Counted from the stretch's first letter, positions 1-7,667 are shown. The stretch is DNA of 32,403 nucleotides from Haloarcula argentinensis DSM 12282 (GCA_000336895.1 AOLX01000024.1:1-32403), one strand, 5' to 3'. The notes: generated from the sequence alone by a model not told the origin. Translations and numbers: made by a program.

Positions 1-20
1 GAGATGTGTATAAGAGACAG
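1..20. other. Residual Tn5/Nextera adapter at left contig end
   Basis: Bases 2-20 are exactly the 19-base Tn5 mosaic end AGATGTGTATAAGAGACAG used in transposase-based libraries. Read in frame from base 4 it would give the artefact peptide MCIRDS at the front of a protein. It is not genomic; native sequence begins at about base 21. Confidence 0.97.
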
Positions 21-127
21 CCATCCAGGAGGGGATTCTCGGGTATCACGAGGTCAACGACTTCATTTCGGATTTCCAGCGCGACGGCGTCGAAGGGATC
101 CCGTTCAACATGGCCAGGCCGGACTAA
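21..127 (+). CDS. arlI: Archaellum motor ATPase ArlI/FlaI, C-terminal fragment
   Basis: The frame that ends in TAA at 125-127 encodes a 34-residue tail containing GYHEVNDFISDF and ending FNMARPD, right before arlJ. ArlI is the type II/IV secretion-type ATPase that powers archaellum assembly and rotation and works with the membrane platform ArlJ. Only the extreme C-terminus is present because the contig was cut by the adapter, so no Walker motif can be seen. Identification rests on position (2 bases before arlJ, the usual arlI-arlJ order) and on the general look of the tail. The fragment is 5'-truncated by assembly and not a pseudogene. Confidence 0.7.
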
Positions 128-129
128 CG

Positions 130-1878
130 ATGGCGCAAGGTGAAGCCGAGAGCGACATCGACCTGACGATCTCCGAGACGATCCAGTCGCTCGTCGAGTC
201 CTACCGCCAGATGACGATCCCGCTGGAGCGGTATCTCTTTCTCATCCTGCTGCCAGCCGTCGGCTTCTTCATTATTTCGACGGTCGTCGCCCTGCTACTG
301 GAGCAGCCCATTGCAGTCCGAGCACCGATCCCCCTGCTTGGGTTCCTGGTGATGGCATCGGCGATTTTCTACCCCAAGATCCTCCTGAGCCAGCGCAAAC
401 GCGAACTCAACAACCGGTTTCACCTGCTTATTACGCACATGACCGTGCTGGCGACGACGAAGATCGACCGGATGGAGGTGTTCCGAACGCTAGCCGAGGA
501 AGACGAGTACGGCGAACTCGCGATGGAGATGCACCGTATCGTCCAGCTCGTCGACACCTGGAACCTGAGCCTCGACGATGCCTGCCGTCGCCGCGCCAAA
601 CAGGTCCCGAGCCGTGCTGTCTCGGACTTCTTCGACCGCCTCGCGTACACGCTCGGAGCCGGGCAGGGACTCGACGACTACCTCCTGACCGAACAGGAAC
701 AGATTATCCAGCACTACTCGACGGTGTACAAGAGCTCACTCGACAGTCTGGAAGTGATGAAAGACCTCTACCTGTCGATGATTCTGTCGATGACGTTCGC
801 GCTGGTATTCGCCGTCGTTCTCCCGGTCCTGACCGGGACGAACCCGACGATGACGGTCAGCGCCGTCATCGTGATGTTCGTGTTCGTCCAGACCGGCTTC
901 TACCTCGCTATCCGCTCGATGGCTCCCTACGACCCGGTGTGGTTCCACCCTGTCGACTACCCGTCGCCGGTCGAATCAAAGCTCAATAAATCGATGGTCG
1001 CCGGTGTGGGGCTGTCGATGCTGCTCGTGTTCATCACACTGGGCGGGATGCTCGGTATTTCACCGATCACGCTGAACGACCTCTTTTTCATGTTTGACGA
1101 ATTGCCGCTGCCGCTGTATGCCGCCGCGCCGATCACGCCGATGATCATCCCCGGCATCGTCTTCCGGCAGGAAGAACAGCGCATCAAGGACCGGGACTCG
1201 GAGTTCCCGAACTTCATCCGCGCACTCGGTGCGACCGAGGGCGCAAAGCAGTCTACCACCGGCGCGGTGCTTCGTACCCTCCGCAAGAAGGACTTCGGCG
1301 CGCTCTCGCCGAACATCGATAACCTCTACAAGCGACTGAACATGCGGATCGAGCCGACCTCTGCTTGGCGCTTTTTCACCGCGGACTGTCGCTCCTATCT
1401 TATCCAGACCTTCTCCGAAATGTACCTCATCGGCCGCGAGATGGGTGGGTCGCCAAAGCAACTGGGCGAGCTCATCTCCGAGAACATGAACCAAGTGCTG
1501 CAGCTCCGCCAGAAGCGCAAGCAGGCGACGACGACGCTCGTCGGCCTCCTGTACGGGATGACTGCCGCGTCGACGTTCGCGTTCTTCATCGGCCTGCAGG
1601 TCGTCAACATTCTCGCTGGTATGTCGCTCAACCTGAGCACCGGAAGCCGTCTCGATGCCGCCTCGCTCATCAACACCAGTGTCTACAACATCCCGCTCAT
1701 CGAGTTCCTGCTGATCATTATTATCATGTTTGGCGCGATGCTGTCGTCGCTGATGATCCGAACCATTGATGGCGGCCATAACGCCAACACCTACATGCAT
1801 TTCGTGATTCTCTCATGGATCGGCGCTATTACCGGGACGTTCACGAAGTGGCTGGTGTCGCAGTTCCTCGCTATCTAG
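130..1878 (+). CDS. arlJ: Archaellum assembly platform protein ArlJ/FlaJ
   Basis: A 582-residue integral membrane protein with two repeats of the GspF/TadC-type platform fold: cytoplasmic helical domains at about residues 75-190 and 350-480, each flanked by pairs of membrane segments (about nine spans, including LILLPAVGFFIISTVVALLL near the start and IEFLLIIIIMFGAM near the end). ArlJ anchors the ArlI ATPase and the archaellin filament base in the cytoplasmic membrane. The ATG at 130 was chosen because it lies 2 bases after the upstream stop; the longer reading to base 4 runs through adapter sequence. Length and two-domain layout match the haloarchaeal family. It is probably cotranscribed with arlI as the end of the archaellum operon, since the next gene is on the other strand. 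Confidence 0.93.
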   Translation: MAQGEAESDIDLTISETIQSLVESYRQMTIPLERYLFLILLPAVGFFIISTVVALLLEQPIAVRAPIPLLGFLVMASAIFYPKILLSQRKRELNNRFHLLITHMTVLATTKIDRMEVFRTLAEEDEYGELAMEMHRIVQLVDTWNLSLDDACRRRAKQVPSRAVSDFFDRLAYTLGAGQGLDDYLLTEQEQIIQHYSTVYKSSLDSLEVMKDLYLSMILSMTFALVFAVVLPVLTGTNPTMTVSAVIVMFVFVQTGFYLAIRSMAPYDPVWFHPVDYPSPVESKLNKSMVAGVGLSMLLVFITLGGMLGISPITLNDLFFMFDELPLPLYAAAPITPMIIPGIVFRQEEQRIKDRDSEFPNFIRALGATEGAKQSTTGAVLRTLRKKDFGALSPNIDNLYKRLNMRIEPTSAWRFFTADCRSYLIQTFSEMYLIGREMGGSPKQLGELISENMNQVLQLRQKRKQATTTLVGLLYGMTAASTFAFFIGLQVVNILAGMSLNLSTGSRLDAASLINTSVYNIPLIEFLLIIIIMFGAMLSSLMIRTIDGGHNANTYMHFVILSWIGAITGTFTKWLVSQFLAI

Positions 1879-2144
1879 TACCTTTTTACGTCACCCCCTC
1901 TCCTCGCGCGCTCACAGAGCGCGCTGTGGGGAGCGGGTTCGCAAAAATCTACGCTAAAAACGACCTCCGAGTCGCGGCCTGGGGCCGCGCTCGGAGTGAA
2001 ACCCCTCGCTCCGCTCGCGGTACAGTAACAGCGCTACAACCGCCGGCATACCTGCCCTTCCCCGGGTCGCGCCACGGAGGGCGCTCCCGGCCCACGGCAT
2101 CATAACATCTATTCCCGTCCCACAGCACCGCAGTCCCGCGACAG
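1879..2144. other. Convergent intergenic region with two strong hairpins
   Basis: This 266-base gap separates the 3' ends of arlJ and the M29 peptidase. It holds a 7-bp perfect hairpin at 1906-1924 (arms GCGCGCT/AGCGCGC) and a longer one at 1965-1996 with about 14 paired bases and one bulge (inner arms CGCGGCC/GGCCGCG, loop TGG). I see no credible gene. The hairpins could end or protect both convergent transcripts. Confidence 0.55.
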
Positions 2145-3242
2145 CTACCCTTCGAAGCCGTCTTCCCAGCGGAACACACCGTCTTGCTGGATGACTTCGC
2201 CGTCGACTTCGAGCCGCGACCTCTGGCCCATCGTCGTGATGAGGTCCTCGTGGACGGCGCTGTCGTTGCCGGATTCGCCCTCGGGGAGGCACGCATCGTA
2301 CGCGCGCCCGAGCGCGAGGTGGACCGTTCCGCCCATCTTCTCGTCGAAGAGGATGTTGTCGGTGACGCGATCGACGCCGCGGTTCATCCCGATACCGAGT
2401 TCGCCCAGTTGGCGGGAGCCGCTGTCGGTTCCGATGATTTCGTCGATGACTGCCTCGCCCTGTTCGGCCGACCAGTCGACGACGACACCGTCTTTGAACG
2501 TCATCTCGACGTTTTTGACGCGACGACCCTGTATCGTCATCGGCACGTCGAAGGTGACGACGCCGGCGGTGTCGTAGGGCGCGGTGAAGACCTCGCCGGA
2601 AGGGAGGTTGTGTGAGTCGTAGGCCACGCTGGCGGCGGAGTTAACGGCGATGCGGTCGTCGATAAACAGCGTGATGTCGGTGCCGTCGGCGACGATACGG
2701 ACCTCTTTGCCGCCGTCGAGAAGCTCCTTCAGTCGGGCCTGTTCCTCGGCCAGTGCCTCCCAGTCCCGTAGCGTCGCGTCGTAGACGAAGTCCTTGTACT
2801 CGGCGTAGGCCATCCCAGCCTGTTGGGCCATCGCCCGCGTCGGGTGCTGGGTCGATACCCAGTCGGTGTCCAGCCGGGCCTCCCTGATTTCCTGTCGAGC
2901 CGTCGAGTACGCCTGCCGCTGGTCGCTGTCCACGTCAGCCGTCTCGGTGGTATTGCGCGACCCTTTCAGGAACAGCACGCTGTCTGCTCGCTCGTACAGC
3001 GCCAGTTCGTACTCGGGGTTCTCGGTGAAGGACCCGTCGTGGGCTTGCAGGTAGGCCCGCGTGAGTTCGTCGGACTGGTACGTCGACAGGAGGTTCGCGC
3101 CGCGGTCGCCCAACTGCTCGGCCACGGCGACCGCGAGGTCGTGGGCACCGTCCTCGACGGCCACGATCACGTCGTCGCCCGCGTCGATGCGAGCGCTCCA
3201 GTCGACGAGAATCTTGGCGTGTTCGCGTATGCGATCGTCCAT
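2145..3242 (-). CDS. M29-family metal-dependent aminopeptidase
   Basis: A 365-residue protein of the M29 (AmpS/AmpT/PepS) family, cytoplasmic two-metal aminopeptidases that remove N-terminal residues from peptides. Metal ligands can be placed by family pattern: Glu281 in GELGIGMN, Glu301 in FDEK, His308 in GTVHLALG, and His331/Asp333 in AVHEDL. The start MDDRIREHAKIL at 3242 gives the normal family length; an in-frame extension upstream to 3479 exists but crosses AT-richer promoter-like sequence and has no family resemblance. A weak TATA-like stretch (GTTTTGTT on the minus strand, about 3264-3271) lies about 27 bases upstream, which fits a leaderless mRNA. It is divergent from gnd and probably monocistronic. 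Confidence 0.9.
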   Translation of the reverse strand: MDDRIREHAKILVDWSARIDAGDDVIVAVEDGAHDLAVAVAEQLGDRGANLLSTYQSDELTRAYLQAHDGSFTENPEYELALYERADSVLFLKGSRNTTETADVDSDQRQAYSTARQEIREARLDTDWVSTQHPTRAMAQQAGMAYAEYKDFVYDATLRDWEALAEEQARLKELLDGGKEVRIVADGTDITLFIDDRIAVNSAASVAYDSHNLPSGEVFTAPYDTAGVVTFDVPMTIQGRRVKNVEMTFKDGVVVDWSAEQGEAVIDEIIGTDSGSRQLGELGIGMNRGVDRVTDNILFDEKMGGTVHLALGRAYDACLPEGESGNDSAVHEDLITTMGQRSRLEVDGEVIQQDGVFRWEDGFEG

Positions 3243-3510
3243 ATTCCTATCTGGAGTGGCCGGAACAAAACGGCGGTGGTCCCGGTAGTATAACGGACGA
3301 TGTGATTGTATTCCGTGGATTTTTTGCGCTCCAGCGTCGGAGTATTCGGTGCAGTACGGGACAGGATTCGTGGCAATTGTTGGCTTCCACGACCGCTTCC
3401 GAGACGGTCGGCTGGGGACGGTACCATGACTGACGACGGCACGGGTGGTGTCCGTGCCACGCTTTCTGTCGAACCGCAATCCCTACCTGTTCGCTCGGCG
3501 ACTCCACGGT

Positions 3511-4410
3511 ATGGAACTTGGCGTCATCGGACTCGGACGCATGGGCCGCATCGTGGTCGACCGCGTGCTCGAAGCCGGCCACGAGGCCGTCGTCTTCGAC
3601 ATCGACGAGGAGAGCGTCGCCGACGCGGCAGACGCCGGCGCTCGGCCGGCAGCGTCCATCGTGGACCTTGCAGAGAAACTCGGCCCGGAGAAACGGATCT
3701 GGCTGATGGTCCCGGCCGGGGACCCGGTCGACGCCGCGCTGGACGAACTGGCCCCAGTACTCGATTCCGACGATATCGTCGTCGACGGCGGCAACTCCTA
3801 CTTCGAGGACTCGGTTCGCCGCGCCGAGTCGACCGACGCGGCCTACCTCGACTGTGGGACGTCCGGCGGCCCCGCCGGTGCAGAGCTGGGCTTCTCGCTG
3901 ATGGTCGGCGGCCCGCAGTGGGCATACGACGAACTGGTCCCCGTCTTCGACGCCGTCGCGACCGGCCCCGACGGCCACGACCGGATGGGACCGGCTGGCT
4001 CGGGCCACTACGTCAAGATGGTCCACAACGGCGTCGAGTACGCGCTGATGCAGACCTACGGCGAGGGATTCGAACTGCTGGCCAACGGCCGGTACGACCT
4101 CGATCTCGAATCGGTCGCCAACACCTGGAATAACGGGGCCGTCATCCGCTCGTGGCTGCTGGAACTCTGCGAGGAGGCGTTCCGCGAGGAAGGCAACGAC
4201 CTCGGCGACGTGGCTGACCGCGTCGAAGGCGGGTCGACCGGCACCTGGACCGTGCAGGAGGCACTCGAACAGGAAGTCCCGGTGCCGCTTATCTACCAGT
4301 CGCTGGCCGAGCGGTTCGGCTCGCGGGCCGATGACGGGCGCTTCTCGCGCCGCCTCGCCAGCCGGCTCCGATACGGCTTCGGTCGCCACGACGTCCCACG
4401 ACGGGAGTGA
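3511..4410 (+). CDS. gnd: 6-phosphogluconate dehydrogenase (decarboxylating), short archaeal type
   Basis: A 299-residue enzyme that oxidises 6-phosphogluconate to ribulose 5-phosphate and CO2, the second oxidative step of the pentose phosphate route known to operate in haloarchaea. The N-terminal Rossmann motif GLGRMG is at residues 7-12. DGGNSYFEDS starts near residue 92, the substrate motif SGG is at 118-120, and the catalytic Lys169 with Asn173 lies in KMVHNG. It lacks the long C-terminal helical tail of the 470-residue bacterial/eukaryotic form, as expected for the short NAD-type subgroup. The ATG at 3511 was chosen because the Rossmann strand begins immediately; the longer in-frame reading from 3445 adds an unrelated basic segment. 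It is convergent with the next gene with only 18 bases between stops. Confidence 0.93.
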   Translation: MELGVIGLGRMGRIVVDRVLEAGHEAVVFDIDEESVADAADAGARPAASIVDLAEKLGPEKRIWLMVPAGDPVDAALDELAPVLDSDDIVVDGGNSYFEDSVRRAESTDAAYLDCGTSGGPAGAELGFSLMVGGPQWAYDELVPVFDAVATGPDGHDRMGPAGSGHYVKMVHNGVEYALMQTYGEGFELLANGRYDLDLESVANTWNNGAVIRSWLLELCEEAFREEGNDLGDVADRVEGGSTGTWTVQEALEQEVPVPLIYQSLAERFGSRADDGRFSRRLASRLRYGFGRHDVPRRE

Positions 4411-4428
4411 GTGTGCTACCGTGTCGCT

Positions 4429-4878
4429 TCAGGATTCGCCTGCCGGTGCGGTACTTCTTGCCAGCACTGTTGTCTGGTCGTCTCCGTGCCAGACGAGACT
4501 GACTTCGGCTCCGCCCTCGACGCTAACGCTTGACTGATCGCCGACAGTCACCTCGCCGTCGTCACTGTTCCACCCTACTGTTTGTCCGTCTGCCACTTCG
4601 ATAGTGAGTTGCTCCGCGCTGATCGTATCACCGCCGTCGTGCGTCACGACAGCAACTACCACCTCTGGTGTCTGCTCGTACTCGAACGAGAACGAAGCCT
4701 GCGGGGCCATAGCTACGTCACTCCCACCGCTACCCATGCCCAACACGAAGGATGCAACTACCGCTGCGACAATGACGACAATCGGAATCAGGATAAACAG
4801 AACAGCCATACCGACTCCCAGTCCGACGAGGACTTTCCCCGCGGTACCGAGATCGTTCCATGACTCTTTTATTTCCAT
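4429..4878 (-). CDS. Type IV pilin-like membrane-anchored protein
   Basis: A 149-residue protein with a short charged N-terminus, one long hydrophobic segment at about residues 15-47 (LFILIPIVVIVAAVVASFVLG) and an outside domain carrying APQASFSFEYEQ (about 58-69) and VVTHDGGDTISAEQLTI. That combination of hydrophobic helix, APQ.SF.F.Y and HDGGDTI is typical of haloarchaeal pilin/DUF1628-type proteins. The usual archaeal prepilin cleavage motif just before the hydrophobic helix is not evident: the residues before it are GTAGKVL. It may therefore be a membrane protein with a pilin-like ectodomain and not a processed filament subunit. A TATA box 22-31 bases before the ATG points to a leaderless message. 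It is divergent from the ferredoxin gene. Confidence 0.72.
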   Translation of the reverse strand: MEIKESWNDLGTAGKVLVGLGVGMAVLFILIPIVVIVAAVVASFVLGMGSGGSDVAMAPQASFSFEYEQTPEVVVAVVTHDGGDTISAEQLTIEVADGQTVGWNSDDGEVTVGDQSSVSVEGGAEVSLVWHGDDQTTVLARSTAPAGES

Positions 4879-4900
4879 AATTTATACCGTTAATTGAGGA

Positions 4901-4909
4901 TATTAAATA
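4901..4909 (-). promoter_or_regulatory. TATA box of the pilin-like gene
   Basis: The minus strand reads TATTTAATA here, centred about 27 bases upstream of the ATG at 4878, the spacing expected for an archaeal TATA box driving a leaderless transcript. The surrounding 4879-4915 stretch is much more AT-rich than the genes around it. Confidence 0.65.
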
Positions 4910-5022
4910 CCATGGAAATTAGCTGCCCCCTTCGAGCACACAGTCGTTTGATGGCCGGGCCGCTCGCGGGTGGCTGCGGGTGAAACAACAGCTAATTAAA
5001 CCAGTATTCCATAGCCGTGCAC

Positions 5023-5607
5023 ATGGTAGAACTCGTTGGACTCGCCGCCGGGGCCACGCTTACCCTGATAGTGGTCGCGCTCCACTACGCCAAAGGGACC
5101 GGTTGGGAGGCACCGGAAGACATCTCCCAGGAGGTCCTCGAGCAGCGGGCCGCGACAGTCCCAGAGACGGACTTTCCGGAGCCGTACAACCGCTCTATCG
5201 GTGGCGGCGGTGCTACAGCGATTCCGGCTGGTGAGGCCGAAGGCGAACTCGGCGAAGGCGAGGAGGCCGAAGAGGTGGACGAGGGCTTCGACCCCGACGA
5301 CATCGCCGAGGACGAGGTCGAGTACTACGAGATCGAATTCGCCAAGGAGGGCGAAACGATCGAGGTTGCCAACAACGAGCCGCTCCTCGACGCCGGCGAA
5401 GAGGAGGGCTGGGACCTCCCCTACGCCTGCCGCGAGGGTCAGTGTATCTCCTGTGCCGGCCACATCGAGGACGGTCCGGCCGAGGACTACATCCGTCACA
5501 GCAACAACGACTCGCTGATGGACGACGACATGGAAGAGGGGTACTGCCTGACCTGTGTCGCCTATCCGACCAGCGACTTCACCCTCGAAACCGGCGAGTC
5601 GCCCTGA
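5023..5607 (+). CDS. [2Fe-2S] ferredoxin with N-terminal membrane anchor
   Basis: A 194-residue protein. Residues about 3-22 (VGLAAGATLTLIVVALHYA) form one membrane-spanning helix. A long acidic linker follows (about 60-105, many EGE/EEAEE repeats), then a plant-type [2Fe-2S] domain with ligands Cys136, Cys141 and Cys144 in CREGQCISC and Cys178 in YCLTC. It should carry electrons at the inner face of the membrane. The classic soluble haloarchaeal ferredoxin is about 130 residues and has no such anchor. The ATG at 5023 was preferred to a GTG at 5017 because an AT-rich box (AATTAAA, about 4994-5000) lies about 26 bases upstream. Its electron partner is not visible nearby; the following Nudix gene starts 47 bases later. 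Confidence 0.88.
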   Translation: MVELVGLAAGATLTLIVVALHYAKGTGWEAPEDISQEVLEQRAATVPETDFPEPYNRSIGGGGATAIPAGEAEGELGEGEEAEEVDEGFDPDDIAEDEVEYYEIEFAKEGETIEVANNEPLLDAGEEEGWDLPYACREGQCISCAGHIEDGPAEDYIRHSNNDSLMDDDMEEGYCLTCVAYPTSDFTLETGESP

Positions 5608-5654
5608 GACTACAGCCCCCCACATTTCATCGCCGCTCTTTGTGCTGACCTGCT

Positions 5655-6239
5655 ATGCCCACCGAGTTGAACGAAACGCGAGTCCGGACGTGTAAAGACC
5701 GACTTCTCGAACATTACGACGGTGTCTCAGTGCGTGCCAAGGACGAGGTCGTTTCCGACGAACTCTTCGCCTACCTTCGGACGGTCGTTCGTGACGGCTA
5801 CGTTGGCAGTGGGTACGTCTGGGTGGTCCGGACGCCCGATCAAGCGGCCGAGTTGTCTGACTCGATGGGGCCGAACGACCAGCCGGACGGGGCTCGGGTC
5901 CTCATGATCCTCCATCGCGGTAGCGCAACGTGGCAAGTTCCCGGCGGTAGTGTTGAGTCCGGTGAAACCTTTGAAGACGCTGCTGTCCGTGAAGTGCAGG
6001 AGGAAACGGGTATCGAGTGTACAGTACAGGACTGCTTTCGCCTCGAACACCTGCGGACAGTGGCTGATGGCTCCGATGAACGACTGCATACGCTCTGGGC
6101 GTACTTCGATGGCCGGTATCGCAACGGGTGTATCTCGATCCAGCCAAGCGAACTGAACGGTGCAGCCTGGGTGAACACGAAGCCGCAGTCGGTCGGTGAA
6201 TCACTCAAGACTCGTGCGGAGGCTTGGTTCGACGAGTGA
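5655..6239 (+). CDS. Nudix hydrolase
   Basis: A 194-residue protein with a complete Nudix box at residues 98-120: Gly98, Glu104, then REVQEETGI with the metal-binding Glu pair at 116-117. Nudix enzymes cleave nucleoside diphosphates linked to another group; the substrate cannot be read from the box. The first 75 residues form a family-specific extension before the Nudix fold, seen in other haloarchaeal Nudix proteins. The ATG at 5655 follows the ferredoxin gene by 47 bases, so the two could be cotranscribed. A short inverted repeat GGGACT/AGTCCC at 6243-6270 immediately after the stop could contribute to termination before the tRNA gene. Confidence 0.88.
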   Translation: MPTELNETRVRTCKDRLLEHYDGVSVRAKDEVVSDELFAYLRTVVRDGYVGSGYVWVVRTPDQAAELSDSMGPNDQPDGARVLMILHRGSATWQVPGGSVESGETFEDAAVREVQEETGIECTVQDCFRLEHLRTVADGSDERLHTLWAYFDGRYRNGCISIQPSELNGAAWVNTKPQSVGESLKTRAEAWFDE

Positions 6240-6292
6240 GGAGGGACTGCTCCACAAACACGATAGTCCCGCTGTTCGCCCCGGTGGTTCAC

Positions 6293-6302
6293 AACCGTTA
6301 AG
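6293..6302 (+). promoter_or_regulatory. Promoter of tRNA-Arg
   Basis: AACCGTTAAG looks like a BRE/TATA element, with its T/A core about 28 bases before the tRNA 5' end, the usual spacing for archaeal tRNA promoters. Confidence 0.5.
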
Positions 6303-6328
6303 ACGGACAGTCTGATACCGTTTTCTGT

Positions 6329-6401
6329 GGGCGGCTAGTTCAGCGGACAGAACGCCTGGTTCCGGACCAGATGGTCGGGGGTTCAAATCCCTCGCCGCCC
6401 G
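6329..6401 (+). tRNA. tRNA-Arg (anticodon CCG)
   Basis: A 73-base cloverleaf can be folded by eye. The acceptor arms are GGGCGGC and GCCGCCC (7 bp), the D stem GTTC/GAAC, the anticodon arm CCTGG-TTCCGGA-CCAGA with anticodon CCG, the variable region TGGTC, and the T arm GGGGG-TTCAAAT-CCCTC with one G-T pair. The discriminator base is G. The outermost pair of the anticodon stem (C-A) is mismatched. No intron and no encoded CCA are seen. It reads the Arg codon CGG. Its 3' end is repeated twice downstream, a mark of use as an integration target. Confidence 0.95.
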
Positions 6402-6447
6402 TGCAACGAACCTGCCGAGCGACAGCGAGGCCGTGAGTGAACCGGCA

Positions 6448-6460
6448 GCGAGGATTTGAA
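6448..6460 (-). repeat. Inverted partial copy of the tRNA T-arm
   Basis: GCGAGGATTTGAA is the reverse complement of TTCAAATCCTCGC, which matches the tRNA-Arg tail with one base missing. It could pair with the direct copy at 6491-6512 to form a large hairpin. A looser inverted T-arm-like string (GGTTTGAACCCAGGG) lies at 6560-6574. Confidence 0.5.
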
Positions 6461-6490
6461 TCAGAGAGTGGAGCGAAGCGGAACGACCGT

Positions 6491-6512
6491 GGTTCAAATC
6501 CCTCGCCGCCCG
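6491..6512 (+). repeat. Exact 22-base duplicate of the tRNA-Arg 3' end (att-like)
   Basis: GGTTCAAATCCCTCGCCGCC plus CG repeats positions 6380-6401 of the tRNA without a change, but with no upstream tRNA body. Such 3'-tail duplicates are what tyrosine integrases leave when elements insert into tRNA genes. Only about 90 bases separate it from the tRNA and no integrase gene is present, so it is a remnant or a minimal site. Confidence 0.8.
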
Positions 6513-6619
6513 CTATTCTGCGAGGAACGGACGTGACGAGCGAATAGTAGTACAAGAGCGGTTTGAACCCAGGGAGCCGCAGCGACCGAGCGAAGCGAGG
6601 GCGACCGTCTCCACTTGGC

Positions 6620-6638
6620 TCAAATCCCTCGCCGCCCG
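6620..6638 (+). repeat. Second duplicate of the tRNA-Arg 3' end (19 bases)
   Basis: TCAAATCCCTCGCCGCCCG matches the last 19 bases of the tRNA exactly, and the base before it differs. It shares CGCCCGCT followed by TTCTGCGA with the sequence after the copy at 6491-6512 (there with two extra bases), which suggests the second and third copies arose from one another. Confidence 0.78.
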
Positions 6639-6752
6639 CTTTCTGCGACCCACTGTATAGGCGATGTGTCTTGTTCTGCGGTCCCGGACATCGACAGGAC
6701 TGCAAGGGAATCGCCGCAACGTCCTTGGGGTTCCGACACAAGGTACGAACAC

Positions 6753-7637
6753 ATGCGTGTGCTCGTTGTGGGTGCGACCGGATTCATCGGACGGCGACTG
6801 GTTCGTGCCTTGGACGACGCAGGCCACGATGTGGTGGCGTTCTCCCGGAGCGCGAGCGAGGAGGCCTTTCCTGAAGGGGTTGAGCCATTTGAGGGCGACC
6901 TCGGCGACCCGGACTCGCTTGACGGTCTCTGTGACGATATCGACGTTGCGTACTACCTCATCCACTCGCTCACCTCCGAGAACTTCGCTGAGCTAGACCG
7001 TCGCTATGCTCGCCGATTCGCTGACTCGGCGTCAGCTGCGGGTGTCGACCGTGTCGTCTATCTCAGCGGTATCAGCGGTGACGAGGAGAACCTCTCGCCA
7101 CATTTGGCGTCGCGGCGCGAAGTCGAATCGGTGCTGGTGGAGGGGTCATTCGACCTGACAGTACTCCGGGCAGCGGTCATCATCGGCCCGGAGAGCGCGA
7201 GCTTCCGGATCGTCGATGACCTGACCGACCGTTTGCCGCTGATGCTCGTCCCCAAGTGGGTCCGTACGCCGTGTCAGCCCATCGGCGTCGACGACGCTAT
7301 CAGCTACCTCGTGGCGTTACTCGATGCCGACGAGACTCGCGGCGAGACCTACGACATCGGTGGGCCGTCGGTGTGGTCCTACGAGTCGCTGCTGAAACTC
7401 ACCGCGGCCGAAAAGGGCAAGCGAGTGTTTATCATCGCCGTACCAGTGATGACGCCGGGGCTGTCATCACACTGGCTTCGCTTCACGACAGACGTACAGT
7501 ACGCCATCGCCCGGCCGCTGGCCGAGAGTATGCGGAACCCGGTCACGGTCGACCCGGAAATGGATCTGCAGGACGTCGTACCGATCACCCAAACGCCGAT
7601 CAAGGACGCCGTTCGGCGGTCGCTGATGGCGTCGTAG
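6753..7637 (+). CDS. NAD(P)-binding atypical SDR (NmrA/NDUFA9-like)
   Basis: A 294-residue protein with a Rossmann fold at its front: VVGATGFIG (residues about 5-13) is the dinucleotide-binding loop. ISGDEENLSPHLASRREVE follows in the middle (SRREVE replaces the YxxxK of classical SDRs), and a C-terminal substrate domain comes last. This pattern fits the atypical SDR group related to NmrA, YwnB and the NDUFA9 complex I subunit, whose members bind NAD(P) and often act on quinone, flavonoid or lipid-type substrates or only sense cofactor. The ATG at 6753 was chosen because the first beta strand starts at residue 2; the longer reading from 6615 overlaps the tRNA-tail repeat. A terminator-like hairpin follows the gene. 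Confidence 0.85.
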   Translation: MRVLVVGATGFIGRRLVRALDDAGHDVVAFSRSASEEAFPEGVEPFEGDLGDPDSLDGLCDDIDVAYYLIHSLTSENFAELDRRYARRFADSASAAGVDRVVYLSGISGDEENLSPHLASRREVESVLVEGSFDLTVLRAAVIIGPESASFRIVDDLTDRLPLMLVPKWVRTPCQPIGVDDAISYLVALLDADETRGETYDIGGPSVWSYESLLKLTAAEKGKRVFIIAVPVMTPGLSSHWLRFTTDVQYAIARPLAESMRNPVTVDPEMDLQDVVPITQTPIKDAVRRSLMAS

Positions 7638-7647
7638 GCAGCGACCG

Positions 7648-7667
7648 GTCCCCTGCGGGACTGTTTT
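7648..7667 (+). terminator. Hairpin plus T-run after the SDR gene
   Basis: Arms GTCCC and GGGAC around loop CTGC are followed by TGTTTT. It sits 10 bases after the stop at 7637 and 26 bases before the next ATG, so the two SDR-type genes may be separate transcripts. Confidence 0.45.

Noticed and set aside
4..129. N-terminal extension of arlJ by 42 residues beginning MCIRDS
   Set aside because: It is translated adapter plus the end of arlI in the wrong frame; the true arlJ ATG is at 130.
1060..1800. 246-codon open frame antisense to arlJ
   Set aside because: It overlaps a well-supported membrane protein gene and shows no protein-like motif.
3247..4389. 380-codon open frame antisense to gnd
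   Set aside because: It is a GC-driven shadow of a clearly assigned gene and extends into the divergent promoter region.
6402..6640. Additional full tRNA genes suggested by repeated CCCTCGCCGCCCG tails
   Set aside because: Only the T-loop and 3' acceptor strands are repeated; no D arm, anticodon arm or 5' acceptor strand precedes either copy.
6402..6752. CRISPR array or integrative element with integrase
   Set aside because: Repeats are only two partial copies of a tRNA end with unequal spacing, and no integrase or cas gene occurs in the window.
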